Shown one piece after another: positions 11,129 through 23,303 of a stretch of DNA of 64,000 nt. Position 1 is the stretch's first letter, and every line of letters begins with the position of its first letter. A program made the position numbers and the translations under genes. The notes under the pieces were generated by a model that saw nothing but the letters and a program-made list of their open reading frames with translations, ran no database searches and had not been told where the DNA came from. Where the stretch lies: assembly GCA_051294375.1 (NCBI GenBank), contig CM119271.1, positions 9,166,120-9,230,119 on the forward strand, given 5' to 3'. Origin of the DNA: Paraspadella gotoi. Taxonomy: Eukaryota; Chaetognatha.

Positions 11129-13246
11129 CCGACGTTCAGTTCATTATATTGCGAACTAAATTACGATTATTAAAAAATTTAGTTTTATTTTCGCTAAATT
11201 CTTTCTCTGTCTCTCCACCTAGTATGTCTGTTTTTAAACGTACAATGATCATACTCACATTCTTCGTCTGCACTCGGTATACATTTTAAATTTTTCTTCT
11301 TTTCAGATTTTTTTGTTTGGTTCGAAAGTTTAGATCCATTCGTGAGAAAAATATTTCAGAGAGGTCGTTGAACCTTTGATAAAAAAAGGAGTTTGGAAAA
11401 AAAACATCTTAACTTTTCACCGACAGAATAACAATAAACATAACAACAACAAAACACCGCACAAGTTTTTTCTCGCATTGATCTCCTCTTCTCTAAAACT
11501 ACGCCCCTATCCACTTCCGCCTCCATCACAACAACAACAGACAATGGCCTCGACGACGGCCAAGAAGGAAGAAGCGCGGTGAAGATCCGGTCCGACCCGA
11601 TGGTAGAGCTGCTTTGACTCGATCCCGGCGCCGGTATCTCGTTCCGCCCGAACCGGAAATCGGCGAGCGCTGCTGGAGATTTGAGACCGACGACTCGGAG
11701 GACGAGCGGGAATGTTCTGGGCGCAAGAAGTTGTCGGGGAAGAGTGTTTGAAGAGTCTGAACGCCGCAGGAGATCAGGGATCATGAGGGACGTGTCAAGG
11801 TGGGGACGGTGGGAGGCAAGGGGCGAAGGCCGAGGTGGGCGTTGGGTTTGCGATGGGTTTTAAAGTAGTTTTTTTTGGGGGGGAGTATTCCTTTTTGTTA
11901 AAAAAAAAAGCCATTTGGATCGACACTTTCAAACACTTTCTTGTCAACTAATATTACATTGTTTTTATTTTTTCACAAGTTATTTCAATATTTTACGATT
12001 TGTGCGTAGTTTGTAAAAAATTATCCCTCATCTTTGACACTTTTGGTTTAATTTCATAGGTCCTTTAAAATGTTTGACTACCCGATGCACTCGATTTAAA
12101 AATTTTCGTGGTGAAAAATCGTAACCAAAACGATAACGCATTACTGAAATAGTGAATAAATTAATCATTTAATTTTTGAGAATGGTGTTATTTTCTGTAT
12201 TCTTTGAAATACATTCGTCATTAATTTTTGGCTTCGAGTGTTTCAGAAGGACGAAAAAAATTAAGCTCGACGCACGTTGAAGAGTTCGTCCTTTCTGATT
12301 CTTTCTCTCAATCTCCAATAATTTTGTTTTTTAATGAAATAAAACTCGCAAAGATGCAAGTGTTTATTGTAAAAGGTGATCCATAATCAAGGATTGGAGA
12401 AAAAAAGTTCGTTGCTCTCTCCTTATTATTGTTTTTACTGTTGTTTCAGTTTATTTGATGAGTTGAACTGCGAAATGATGATGGATGATTGACAAAAATA
12501 TCGGATCGAGGCCGCTGATGTCACCGGCACAAATAAACGGCTTCTGCGAAAAAAAAAAAAGATAAGAAGAATCGTGATTTATCGCTTTTATTAACCAGCT
12601 ATTTTAGAAATATTTACCATAAAAAAAAAGAAAAGGGCTGTGGTTGCGTCCACAAGGGTGGTTTTCTGTGTAAATCGTCACTCATATTTAAAACTCTTAG
12701 GGAATTTTAAGCAAGTTTTAATTAATCTGCAAATTCATTAACCAAAAAACGTCGCTCGCTACTTTCGACCTTTCAAAAATAGGATGACTTTATCTCGAAT
12801 CGTAGTTTGCCGTCATCAGTTTTGCTCCAGATTGATAATAATGGATCCATAAACTTGTTCGTGGCCCAAATCTCTTTTTCCGCAATCCTCTCTTTCTCAT
12901 ACCCCAAATCTAACCGCCCCCGCCCGTACCCCCCTGAAGGCCTTCGACTTTGTAGAACAAAGGCGTCATCGGCCCGCTGAGGTTTACAGGGCGATGCGAG
13001 CGCTGGGCTTTCGGATTGACGCGCGAGAAGTTTGGGCGATGATAAACGAAATGTCCGTCGCGCTCCAATGGTGGAGAGCGCGAGAGAGAGAGAGAACGAG
13101 AGAGAGACGAAGAAGAGAGAGAGAGACGACGAGAGAGAGAAGAGAGAAGAGAGAGAGAGAAGAGAGAGAGAGAGTGACTGTTGCGTGAAATAAAGAATAA
13201 AAGAAAAACAAAAACAATTTTTTTTTTTTTTTCAAATAATCAATAT

Positions 13247-14758
13247 TCAACAAACAGAGATCGAAATCCATCGAGAATCAGAATTCCAGAATCGATCAGC
13301 TCCCTGTGTCTCCGAATGAAGCATCTCCTCAAAAACTTTTGCTCCGAACTGCGCGGGTCTTCAACCCAATCGCACTCTTCCGGTTCCCAATAGTGACAAG
13401 GCGTGCCCGTTGAGAGAGTGGTCCCTGCCCCAGAGGAGTGTCGCCGTACGACCGGAGGTTAGCGTTTGTCCGGACGAGACGCGATGTTTCGTACACTGAC
13501 GATTTGATCGCACATTTTCCATCGCAAGCCATATGATCCGAAGAAACCTTCGAAGGCGTGAATGTTTATTTCTCGATCACAAATCATTCTTAGCTTTGAA
13601 TCCTTTTTGCTTCTTTTACTTAGGTAAGTAAATACTTACCCGATGTTGGGGAAAGTCTTTCGATCGAACCTGATTCGCCGAAAGTAAGTTTGGCACCACG
13701 TCCGTGCGACCCCATAATCCATTCGGGTTTCGCGATTAAAACGCGGACTTCAGAGTACTTTCCTCCTTTTAATTATATAAGTAAATATAATACGTACAAT
13801 ACTAATATTATTATGATAGTAGTATTTTTGCATACAAAGAATAAAACCAAAGAATTGTTCACTGAAAGGATTTTTGGTTGAACTTTATGTTTACATACAA
13901 AAAAAGTCTTTACGTAAATAACTAAATAATGAATATTGAATGACTATGAATGGAATGGGGAGGGGGAAAGTCCGATCATGTCATGATTCATGATTCATAA
14001 TTTTAAAATTGAATTTGACCACGCTTTTTTTTTTAATCGAACGCATTTCGCGACTTTGAACATTACTTCTTTTTTGAATTCGAAAAGAGAGAAAACTTTG
14101 ATCTTCAGACCTGAACTCGACAAAATTGTGGAAGAACTTGTATTCGGGTTTCCCCCACCACTTGGTGTAGTTCAAATCCCTCGCCCCGGGATCCCAAACG
14201 ACCATCGCTTCGTCTCGTCTACGAAAGAGTCGATCCTCCAAGAATTGACACGGCCCACTCGACGCATTTGCTGTTGACGAGACGAACCGTCGTCTTGGCG
14301 CCGACGTCCGACTCAAATCCGTCGGTGGGGGCTGGTTAAACCGAAAAACGGCGTCAGGGGCGTCGATTTTGGAGCCGAGACGCCGCCCGAGAAGCGCGCC
14401 GGAGCTGGAAACGACGCCGCACGAACGAAACCGGCGCTCGTCGGGGAAGGATGGGACGGGGTGGGAGGACGCCGTGGAAGTCAGACAGGGAGGCAAAGGG
14501 TTCGTCTGGTATCTACGAGGTGTTGGAAGCGAAGGCGGCGACGTTTCAGATTGCAGAGGACGTCGCGTCGAGATTCGCCTGAAGGGATCGTCCGGAGCTG
14601 CGACCTTCGATCGCGAATCAGAGACAATGAAAGAGTCACTCGTCGGATCTCGAAATTCTATAATCAGATTGAAGAGAATTGTTGTCATCCGCTAAGACAA
14701 AGAAAATCCACAAACAACGCAACGACGAGGTTGATAGAGAGACTGTCGCCGTCGCCAT
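13247..14758 (-). pseudogene. ST6GAL-type sialyltransferase, second copy
   Basis: Minus-strand copy nested in copy 2 of the EF-hand gene. Exon 1 is 14758-14111, exon 2 about 13770-13640 and exon 3 about 13555-13247. The motif L core reads in one frame (SCGVVSSSGALLG to AVFRFNQ) and then shifts. Extra bases relative to copy 1 break the N-terminal membrane segment. The part from about 13980 to 15500 is almost base-identical to the reversed copy at 28050-29575, indels included, which suggests shared source reads. Confidence 0.8.
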
Positions 14759-15570
14759 GGTCTTCTGAGTTCTGATAAAAAGAAAAAAAAAGGTTTTCAG
14801 GCTTTCGAAGTTCACATTTAAAATTCGCCCCCGAGTTCACCGTTTTCAGAGTTTCTTCTATTTCTTTTGGTCTTCCAAACTGAATTTGCTCAAGGGATTT
14901 ACGGTTAATATAGAACCTGCTTTCGATTCTGAACAAAAAAGAGACGGCCGACACGATTCCTGGTTTTCTGCGGTTCGGCCCCTTTCGTTCCTTATTTAGC
15001 TTTCTTATCGATTTTTTTTTTGTTGTTGTCGCCCGAAATCTTCGTGTCAGAGCATAGCGCGAATTCGCTGCGCACCAAGAATGGAGTTCCCTGCGTCGCG
15101 TGGCTGCGCGTCTGCGTGGGATTGTCTTTCGGAATTTTATATGAGGCCAAAAAATCGATTGGTCGAATGCGTGCGGGCATGCGTGCACGTAATAGAGAAG
15201 AAGAGTTAAAATTAGCTGAAACTCTGGCGAACATTGTCTTTATAAAAAGAACAAGTTTGAGCAAACGATGTCGGATCTGCCTACGATAATTAAGCGGGTA
15301 ATCAGCTAATCAGATGAAAATGATGATAATTTTTAATCATTTGTGATCATAACAGATCGTACCATACCAAATCAATGGCTTGCGCATTGCGCATATACAT
15401 GTAAATCGCTTGCAAGGGATTAACTGAACTGTTACTATGTACAAACAAATAATTTTTTTACACTATTATTATTTTTTCAACTTTTATTTTTTTTCATCTT
15501 GCAACATTTTTTAACAGGCATAATTTTTACAACTTGCATCATTTTTTTCAACTGCGCATAATTTTTTCAT

Positions 15571-15595
15571 NNNNNNNNNNNNNNNNNNNNNNNNN
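15571..15595. other. Assembly gap, 25 N, nothing missing
   Basis: Copy 1 reads continuously through the equivalent position (about 8200), from TTTTTTCAA to TTGACTGAC. The gap is therefore a scaffold join with essentially zero true length. Confidence 0.9.
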
Positions 15596-16446
15596 TTGAC
15601 TGACTTATGTTTTTTCCATTTAACTCATTTCCACTTAGACGAAACTTTATTTCCAGCTTAATCACACACTTTTCTACCCACATACATACATACTTACATA
15701 CATCAAATCACGAGTAATTGGAGTTTTTTGCTCAGGTAGGACGGACGGACAGACATTATTTTTTTGCATAATTCGATGAGGGGCGGACCGACGGACCCAC
15801 AAAGTGAATTATAGAGTCGGGATCCGACTAAAAAGCGAGAATCTTTAACTTTAGGCACATCTGAATGCAGGTTCATAAGCGAATGTTGGACCGAAACTTA
15901 GTTGCTTACTTTTGAGGAAACTTAAACAAATACGTTCACATATTGCCCATTGATTAATATTCCTTTATTTCATCAGGCGTCGACTTCAATGAATTTCTCG
16001 ATATCATCATCGATTCGCAAGGTTACGTGTAAATTAATTATGACAGCAAGTATTGCAATATCCAAATATTGATCAGTCTGTCAGTCAAAAAAGATTTTTA
16101 TTGTAAAAGCTGAAGGCCTGACTCTGTCAACTTCTCCCACCATCCTTTCACCAGGCGACGACCGCGACGTCTTGGACGAGATTCTTCAAGGTTTCGCCCT
16201 CTTCGACGTCGACGGCTCAGGCCGCATTGGACTGGAAGCGCTTCGACGTGCCTCTCGAGAAGCCGGCCTCTCTTTCAGTGACGCCGAGTAAGGGGTTTTC
16301 GCCCTAAAATCTTAAGTAAAATTAAAATTAAAAAACTTTAAGAAATGAGTTTCTGAGAGTTCCAACAAAACTAAATCTCAAAACATTTTTTTAAGTTACA
16401 GCATTTTATATAAAATATATTACAAAAAAACCTATCAAAAAAAAAC

Positions 16447-18425
16447 CCATACTTTCCAAAAAGCTTTCAGCGCGCTTTCCTTGTAACCATTTTGATAGTA
16501 CATCACGGGAGTCGCGGCATAAGTCCCTGTAAATACGAAAGAGAAAAAGGTTAATTGATGTATGACATGTTATTGAAACAAAAAAGAAATTCATCGATAC
16601 AATCAATGAGAAGCATTAAGAACAAAAAAGCTCCCCTCTGTCTCTCCGTTCTATCTATGGCTTCTGCTCTTGTCCCGGTCTTGTCTGAATCAAAGGTCGG
16701 CTCCCGCCCACGCCACTCTCACGACCTCCCTCTTTCATAAAACTCTCACCTTTCCCGGCGTTCATGTATCCTCGTTTGATGACGTCGACTGGGACCCACG
16801 CACGTCGTCACGAATCCGGTGATAAAAGGCGGAGACGAAGTGAACAAGGGTAGGTTGTCTGTCAAGCAAATCCAGGATCGTGATGATGAAAGCCTTGGTT
16901 GTAGTCGTAGCGTGAACGAATGTCGCACGCGTTCACGATGCAGTTCACGGGCAAAATGTTCGGAGTCGCGCCCTTCCACAATCCTCGGACACCTGGCGGG
17001 GAAAATTAAGAACCAAATGGGAATATTGCCTAGAAAAATAAATAATTAAAACTATGATCGGCCCCATACATCCCGAGTCCTCACCTTCGTCCCTAGCGAT
17101 GGTCTTGGTTACACGTTCCATGTTGGACCCCGAGTAGCGCTTGGCCTGACCAGGCGGTGGCAGTCCGCTTGCAATCCGCACTCTGACCAACGTCGGGTGG
17201 GCTGCGCGGTGAAGACGGGCCATCGGCCCCGGTGGTCGATTCCCGCCAGGATGCGGATCGCGGGTGACGCGCGTTGCTCGCTCGGCGAATCCGGCGTCAA
17301 CAGTGCGGAGAGATTCAAGGGGGGGCGTTAAACTAAATGGTCCGCGTTACGCGTCCATCCGGCCGTAAGCCGAACGCGCTGGCTTCGCCCACGGATTTTA
17401 CGTTTCGCAGTAGAATCCTTTCACGGAATCGTAGAGTCCAATGCGAACGGAGGCGAAGCACATTTGTCGTTGAGACCCGGAACCAACCGCTGTATAAAGC
17501 GCGGGCTCCTTCTCCCTGTTATATTTGAAGGTTAATATTTTATTTTTTAACGAATATATAAATAACGCAAATATAACTCAAAAATATAAGAAGTGGCGAA
17601 TACCTCGTTATGGTGGTGATGGTTCCGACGACGCCCCACGGTACTTGAAATTTTTGGCTGTGATTTGAGCTTCACGGCGTTTGGATAATTGGGGCGGTCC
17701 GGTGATCGCCCGTAACGCAAATGCCTAATTAGAAAGCAAAAAAAAAATCGTATATGCATTTTTAACTAATAATTGACACGCTTTATGACAGAAATATACG
17801 CCCGAGCATGACTAAGGTACTAACTTGAACAAAAGCTAGCGAATTGAAATTTTCCATACCTGGAAAAACCAATCCAAACAAAATGTATCTTTTCGAAATA
17901 ATAGAAGAATAAAATCACCGCAAATAACCAATAATTCTTAATATATAACACCAAAGGTCCAAAGTCCCTTACAATTTTTCCTGCTCTTTACCTTTCAACA
18001 TGTGGCGACTTCGGAGCTCAAGGTAGGAAGGAACAAAATCACTTAATATCCGTCTATTTAATTAAGGCTTCTCGCGAAGCTTAAACTGGATGAAAAATTT
18101 GTCTTTTGGCTTTAATTTTCACAACGACGCTTCAACCTGAAGTCCATCGTCTGGCTATTACAGCGGTAGCGGCTGTGCCGGGTGAGGGTCGGTGGCTCGA
18201 TCCCTGGATTTGAAGCCGCACCTTTGCCGTGTCCAGAGGAAAAGTGGCCAGGTCCGCGCTCAAATCGCCGCGAATCCTATTAGTATAGTATAAATGATTT
18301 TTGAATTATTTTATTAATACTAATAAAAAAAATCCAAAGCATAAAAAAAGCCATACCTAGGAAAACCATTTTTGATTCCGCAAAGTCGGTGCATGTTGGG
18401 CGAGCAGCTCTTTGAAGCCAACCAT
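16447..18425 (-). pseudogene. Uncoupling protein gene, reversed copy
   Basis: Minus-strand copy of the gene at 40279. ATG at 18425; pieces of exons 1 to 7 are recognisable, for example [14 protein letters not shown] near 17130. Frames are broken by single-base indels, such as the one separating QPT from RVRIAS near 17200. The final exon is missing because the block starts at about 16298, beyond exon 7. Not an independent paralogue. Confidence 0.82.
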
Positions 18426-20384
18426 TTTTTCTTATTTTCTTGTACGACTTGGGAGATTTTGTATTCTTTAGCAATATATCGTCGAAAATATGTTTTTAAA
18501 CTTGAAACTTTTCTTCTGTCTTTTAAACTAGGAATCTTCAGGTCTCGAATTTGGAAAAGCCTGGATTGGGATAAAAAAAAATTCCTTAAAAAATTCATAA
18601 AATTCTTCGTGTATTTCGGATCACGTCTACCGGTGCAGGCAGGTGGAGCTTGAAGCGGGGAAAAGGGGCTTTGGCTAGCTGAAGTCTGCGCAGGGTGATG
18701 ATCGACGCTGGCGATGTCGGAGGAGCGGAAAAAGTCTTTCTTCAAAGACTAAATGTCAAATGTTGTCGAGTGTTTTCATTGCAGAGACTGCAATGTGAGT
18801 ATTGGCCTCGCGGCGGGAGTTTATCACGGTGGGGGTAATCCACTTGAGAAGCGAAACGTAGCCCTCTTCCATTGAAATTGGCGATGGCTACTTTGACGAA
18901 GATGACGGGGGGGTTTATTTCGCGGTCGATGACGAAGATATAAAGTATTGATGAGCGTCGAAGGGGCGATAACGCGAAGAGAAAAGCGTGGTCCGTAAAA
19001 ATAAACCTGCCTTTCTAAAAGAGAGAAAAAAAGAAAAAAAAATACAAACAAAGTATTGTATTGCGTCTTTCCCTCTTCTATATAAATTTTATAGAAGAAT
19101 TAAATGATCGAAACTAAAAAACGAAACTGAATATTTTCTCGATTAACAAGGCGAAATTATTTAAAAAGAGCGAGGAGGAGGAAGAGGGAGGAGGAAGAGG
19201 AGGTGGATGTGGAAAGAAGCGAGAAAAAAATTGGTAGAAAGAGGCGACTTGAAGGATTAGGGATAATCCACGGTATCAATGTAATAACGGGAGACGTTGA
19301 CTCCCCGATTCTCGGATGTATATTTGAAGAGGGACGAGAAGGGATGGAACCGCAAACCAAGCTTGGTTCGCAGTGATGTCAATGACGAATGAAGACGAAG
19401 ATTTCGTGTATTTTGTGACGCTGAGGAAAGTTTGGACTTTTGTAAAAAACATTTGAAATAAACAGACCAGGTTACCTTTTTGACGGACAATAATGGGATT
19501 AATGACCCGACTTTAGAAATAGGACTTGCGGGCGGTGGAGGTTGGTGAGTGGAAAACTACGTTTACGAGGAGACGGAAGAGATGGAGAGAATGTGAGAGA
19601 GAAGAGAGGATTGAGGGGAAAAAAGGAAGGAGAGAAGCAGAGAAGGAAGAGGAAGGGAAGAACGAGAGAAGCTATCGCCCCTTGTCGAAGCTGCAAGCGT
19701 TCTAGCCCAGCCGGTTATAACTGGGATGTTCAGGATTATAAATTAGAATTAACGTAAGGTGATAAAATCCAGTACCGCAATTAATTTAATTTTTATTATC
19801 GGTCGTTGCATTCTGCAGTAGCTTATTAAAATGGCGTTTCGTAGCCTTTTTAAATATTCGACTAGCATTTTAGTACTATTATTATGAATTTATTTGGCAA
19901 GTAGAAATGGTCAAGAAAAACGCGTTGTTGCTCAGGAGTGTTGCCATAACTTATGACGGACCTTCTATGGATCGGATCATGCCAATACTGCGATTAAAAA
20001 TCGTTGAATATTCTCTGTTCGTTTCTCAGTTTTTAATTAAGACTTGTATTGAACGTTAGACATGATATCTTGCTAGGCTCTCAAGCAATCTCTTCCTATC
20101 TCTCTCTCACACGCGAAAAAAACTCACACTAAATGTTAGGTCAATGACCTGTGTTTTTTAATCTTAATGGATTAATACACAATTCATTTGAAATCCCAAC
20201 TGATTCCATAAATAACGAAGACGCCGACGTGTTTTATATCTACTTCCTGCAAAAGATTTTCACTGACCATTTTTTTTTTTTAATTTGAGCTTAGGCAATT
20301 ACAAATTAGTAACTTTTAATTACTTAATGACTAAAACACTTTATAAGTTTATTAAGTTGTGGAAAACACATTCAAGCTATCTGC
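18426..20384. other. Reversed uncoupling-protein upstream region
   Basis: Mirror of about 38400-40278. No coding exon is supported; purine-rich GAGGAGGAGGAAG stretches occur near 19170-19205 and 19560-19660. Confidence 0.6.
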
Positions 20385-20957
20385 CTCATGCCATTGATCA
20401 TGGACGATCTGTTGGCATTGGTGTCAGCCTTTTTTCAGCGACTCCACTCGACAATGTTTTTCACCATACAACTGCGTTTGGCGTCAACTGACTTGAACCG
20501 GATTAAAGATATCGGAATCGTCCACCGAGGACGCCCTGTCAACGCTTTTCCGGTTGTCATGCTTCGAGGTTTCGTGCGTCAACTTTCGACGGCCTACGCA
20601 TGAAGTCGACTTCGACATTCTGAGGTGCGCACCCGTACGATCGATACTTGCACCGCATGGAGAAAATGCGGCATTCCTTGCGCATCATGAGCCGAGAGGC
20701 TGATGAATAGGCGAGATTAAAAGTGACGACCACAAAATCTCCGCCAGTCCAGAGAACGAAATTAAGAATTCCAATGGAAGCCTGATTCAATCACTTCAAA
20801 CTCTTCACCCAAGCCTAAACAAGTCCACCACCCACGTCGAAGCGCCCAAGGGAGAGTTTTTGCGGACGTATTGCTTCTCAAGGGGCCTCATGTTTGACCA
20901 TATCGTCGCCATCATTGGCGACCTTGGACATTCGTTTTGGGAGAGGTCGACCGCTGA
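20385..20957 (+). pseudogene. Intronless NDUFS2-like fragment, reversed copy
   Basis: Resembles the C-terminal part of the 49-kDa subunit of respiratory complex I. Recognisable pieces are MDDLLALVSAF, DIGIV, VMLRG, EVDFDIL, HHFKLFT written out of frame, VEAPKGEF and the terminal VAIIG. No introns interrupt about 570 bases, several frameshifts are present, and the segment after EAPKGEF has lost about 30 codons. This fits a processed pseudogene. The same remnant lies at 37839-38400 on the other strand. Confidence 0.78.
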
Positions 20958-23303
20958 GAGGTCCTTGCCACTGGCCCTGTCGCAGTGGGCTTACAGAGAA
21001 ATTGGACTATGATACGCTTGTGTTGCGGATTTGGTTTTTATCATTATAATTTTGTGTTTTTTAAGTATGGTTTATTTTGATATGGCTGTATCATTTGGTT
21101 CTTGTTTTTATTTCAGAGAAATGGAAAAATAGGTCAGCAAGAATAAAAAACATTTCTGACTTTAAGTTAAATTGTTCGAAATTATAGATCGCTTTTAATT
21201 TATAATTTTGTAGTTTACGATAGCCATTCTTGGTGACTCCGATGTATTTATTCATTTAATTTTTACTAGTATGAGAAACAAAGGTATACTGGTCTCGTCG
21301 GACGTAGTCTCATCGACATCGCTCTTTTGATCTATGTAAATTTTATTTACATAATAAAATTATGTTTGATGTGAGTCGGGGCAATTGAATAAGTTCACCT
21401 CGCCTATAATCAATAACATCTTCGGTCGTTGACCCTGTGGCTCATTTCAGCAATAACCACAGCTTATTGCCCATTATACAAGTAGCCGGGATCCGTCCCC
21501 AAGGTGCTTACCCTACGGCCGTAAACCGCTTTATCTTAAATGACCTCAAGTCCTGTTTCCAAGCCCAAGACCCGTTTCATACTGCAAGAGGGTTTAAAAA
21601 ACTTATCGGATTGCACTCTAAGCCTAGTTATGCAGCTTATCCCTTTTTTTTAATTTTATATATAATTTTTTATAAATAATGTTATAAGTCTTCCCAAGTT
21701 CTCTTCACTTCAAATTAAATCTGTCATCCCCCTTTTTTCAAGACTAAATATTGTTTATCGGTAAATTTAAAAATTTTCTTCATCAACGACGTCGACGTTA
21801 CCGTTCGAAACTTCATAAAAACGAAAATTATCGTCTTGGTCGCCCCAGTGAACTGTTCAAATACTCAGTGGACGGGTCGGATCATGTGTAAAATGTTCAT
21901 CTCTACTAAAAATCTGAGCGTAAATAAATAATTAATTTTAGTATAAAAACAGAAATTACAGCATCAAAAATAAAAGAGAAGGTTAATACAATTAGCCAAT
22001 CAAAATAAAAATTTCAAAGATTTTTCCGATCAAGACAAAATTGAATTTTTTTTTTCTGAAATGAAAAAAGCAATTAAATTTATTGCCATTTAAATTTTTT
22101 TTAAGAATGAAAAATATTTTAAATGACTTAGAACGCGTTGTTTAATTTTCAGTGTATTTCTCTCGTACTCGTAACCATGGTGCATTATTTTGAAACCCGA
22201 CGCTATGAAAAATTCTAACCCATTTGAAAACCACCAAAGAATTCTTTACAATGATTTTTACAAGATTTTTCCAAGTTCGATTTCTCTGTGAATGAGCGTA
22301 AAAACAGTCATATTTTTTATTTATAACATTTTATTATATCATTCATTTCGGGTTTGACATTCGGTAACAAGCGAGAAGATAAAATTAAAGAGAATCATAT
22401 TTTCAAAACAGAAAATGATTTGTCATAAAATTGCCTCTTTTTTAACATTGATAATGAGGCTGCAATCAATCGCTTTCATAAAATTAATTAAATAATTATA
22501 AATTTAAGAAAAAATCAGAAAAAAAACGTATCAGGAAATTTTATGATGATCTTAAAACAGTATTAGCGAACAGTTGATAATCCTTTTTAACTATATTAAG
22601 GCTCATTAGTTTCTTTTCTACATCATACCTTCCAAAAATCTTACTTTTAGGCTGTTTTTTATTACTTATATATAACACTATGTTATATTAATCCTATTTT
22701 TAAAATTTACAATAAATGTTTATGATAAATTGATGTGCGTGGAATTTATTATGAATTTATTAATTATGTCAATCATATAATCAAATCAACTCAAGTAAGT
22801 CAATCAGTTAATTCGTTATCGGCAATATTGTCGTGTCCCCATCATCGTCGTTGGCTTTATCGTGACGTAAAGACATAAAAAACAAACATGTCGGATCCAA
22901 TCTAATCATTAATTTTGACTAATTAATTAAATTGAATTAATTACCCTTTTTTGTCAAATACACGAAAAGTTAAATATCCAATTCAACGTAAAAAATGATA
23001 ATAAAACAAGTGAGAGGAATTTTTTTTTCGATTCGGCTCTCTTCTCTCACTTCCAAGGCAAAAGAGAACGCAGTTTGATACGATATAGAACATGTGTTCG
23101 TTTGGCGTAATTCTTATTTTTACAAATGATAAAAACTCTTTTTTTTCATTTGGTCCAATTTTTATTAAATCGCAAACGGGTTCATTGTCACGATGTAAAA
23201 GCTAAGACGTAACTGAAAACGAATATTACAGTACTACAGTCCTTTGGATTTAATAGCCGTTTTCATACTTCTTCTTAAAAAAACAAACCGCAGTTGACGT
23301 AAA
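20958..23303. other. Reversed intergenic region with dispersed element
   Basis: AT-rich spacer mirroring about 35568-37838. A short dispersed element occupies about 21390-21620. No gene is supported. Confidence 0.6.
21390..21620 (-). repeat. Short dispersed element, reversed copy
   Basis: Reverse counterpart of 37220-37440, and related to 59935-60300. In this orientation it reads from the GGGGCAATTG end through CCTGTGGCTCATT to GGTTTAAAAAAC. It is too short for an autonomous element. Confidence 0.65.

Larger units (their letters stand above)
11544..16289 (+). pseudogene. Centrin-like EF-hand gene, second copy (truncated)
   Basis: Same exons as the gene at 4293: first exon near 11544-11800, then 12940-13070, 15977-16021 and 16155-16289. 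Exon 1 carries many single-base insertions and deletions that destroy the frame. Exon 4 is clean and reads SGRIGLEALRRASREAGL, which corrects copy 1. The copy stops abruptly after the codons for SDAE at 16289, where sequence switches to the reversed uncoupling-protein locus. The truncation reflects the breakpoint, not a splice site. Probably the same gene as copy 1 assembled twice. Confidence 0.8.

Noticed and set aside
18150-18230. tRNA-like string GGTGGCTCGATCCCTGG
   Set aside because: It corresponds to the reverse strand of an uncoupling-protein exon, and no cloverleaf can be drawn.
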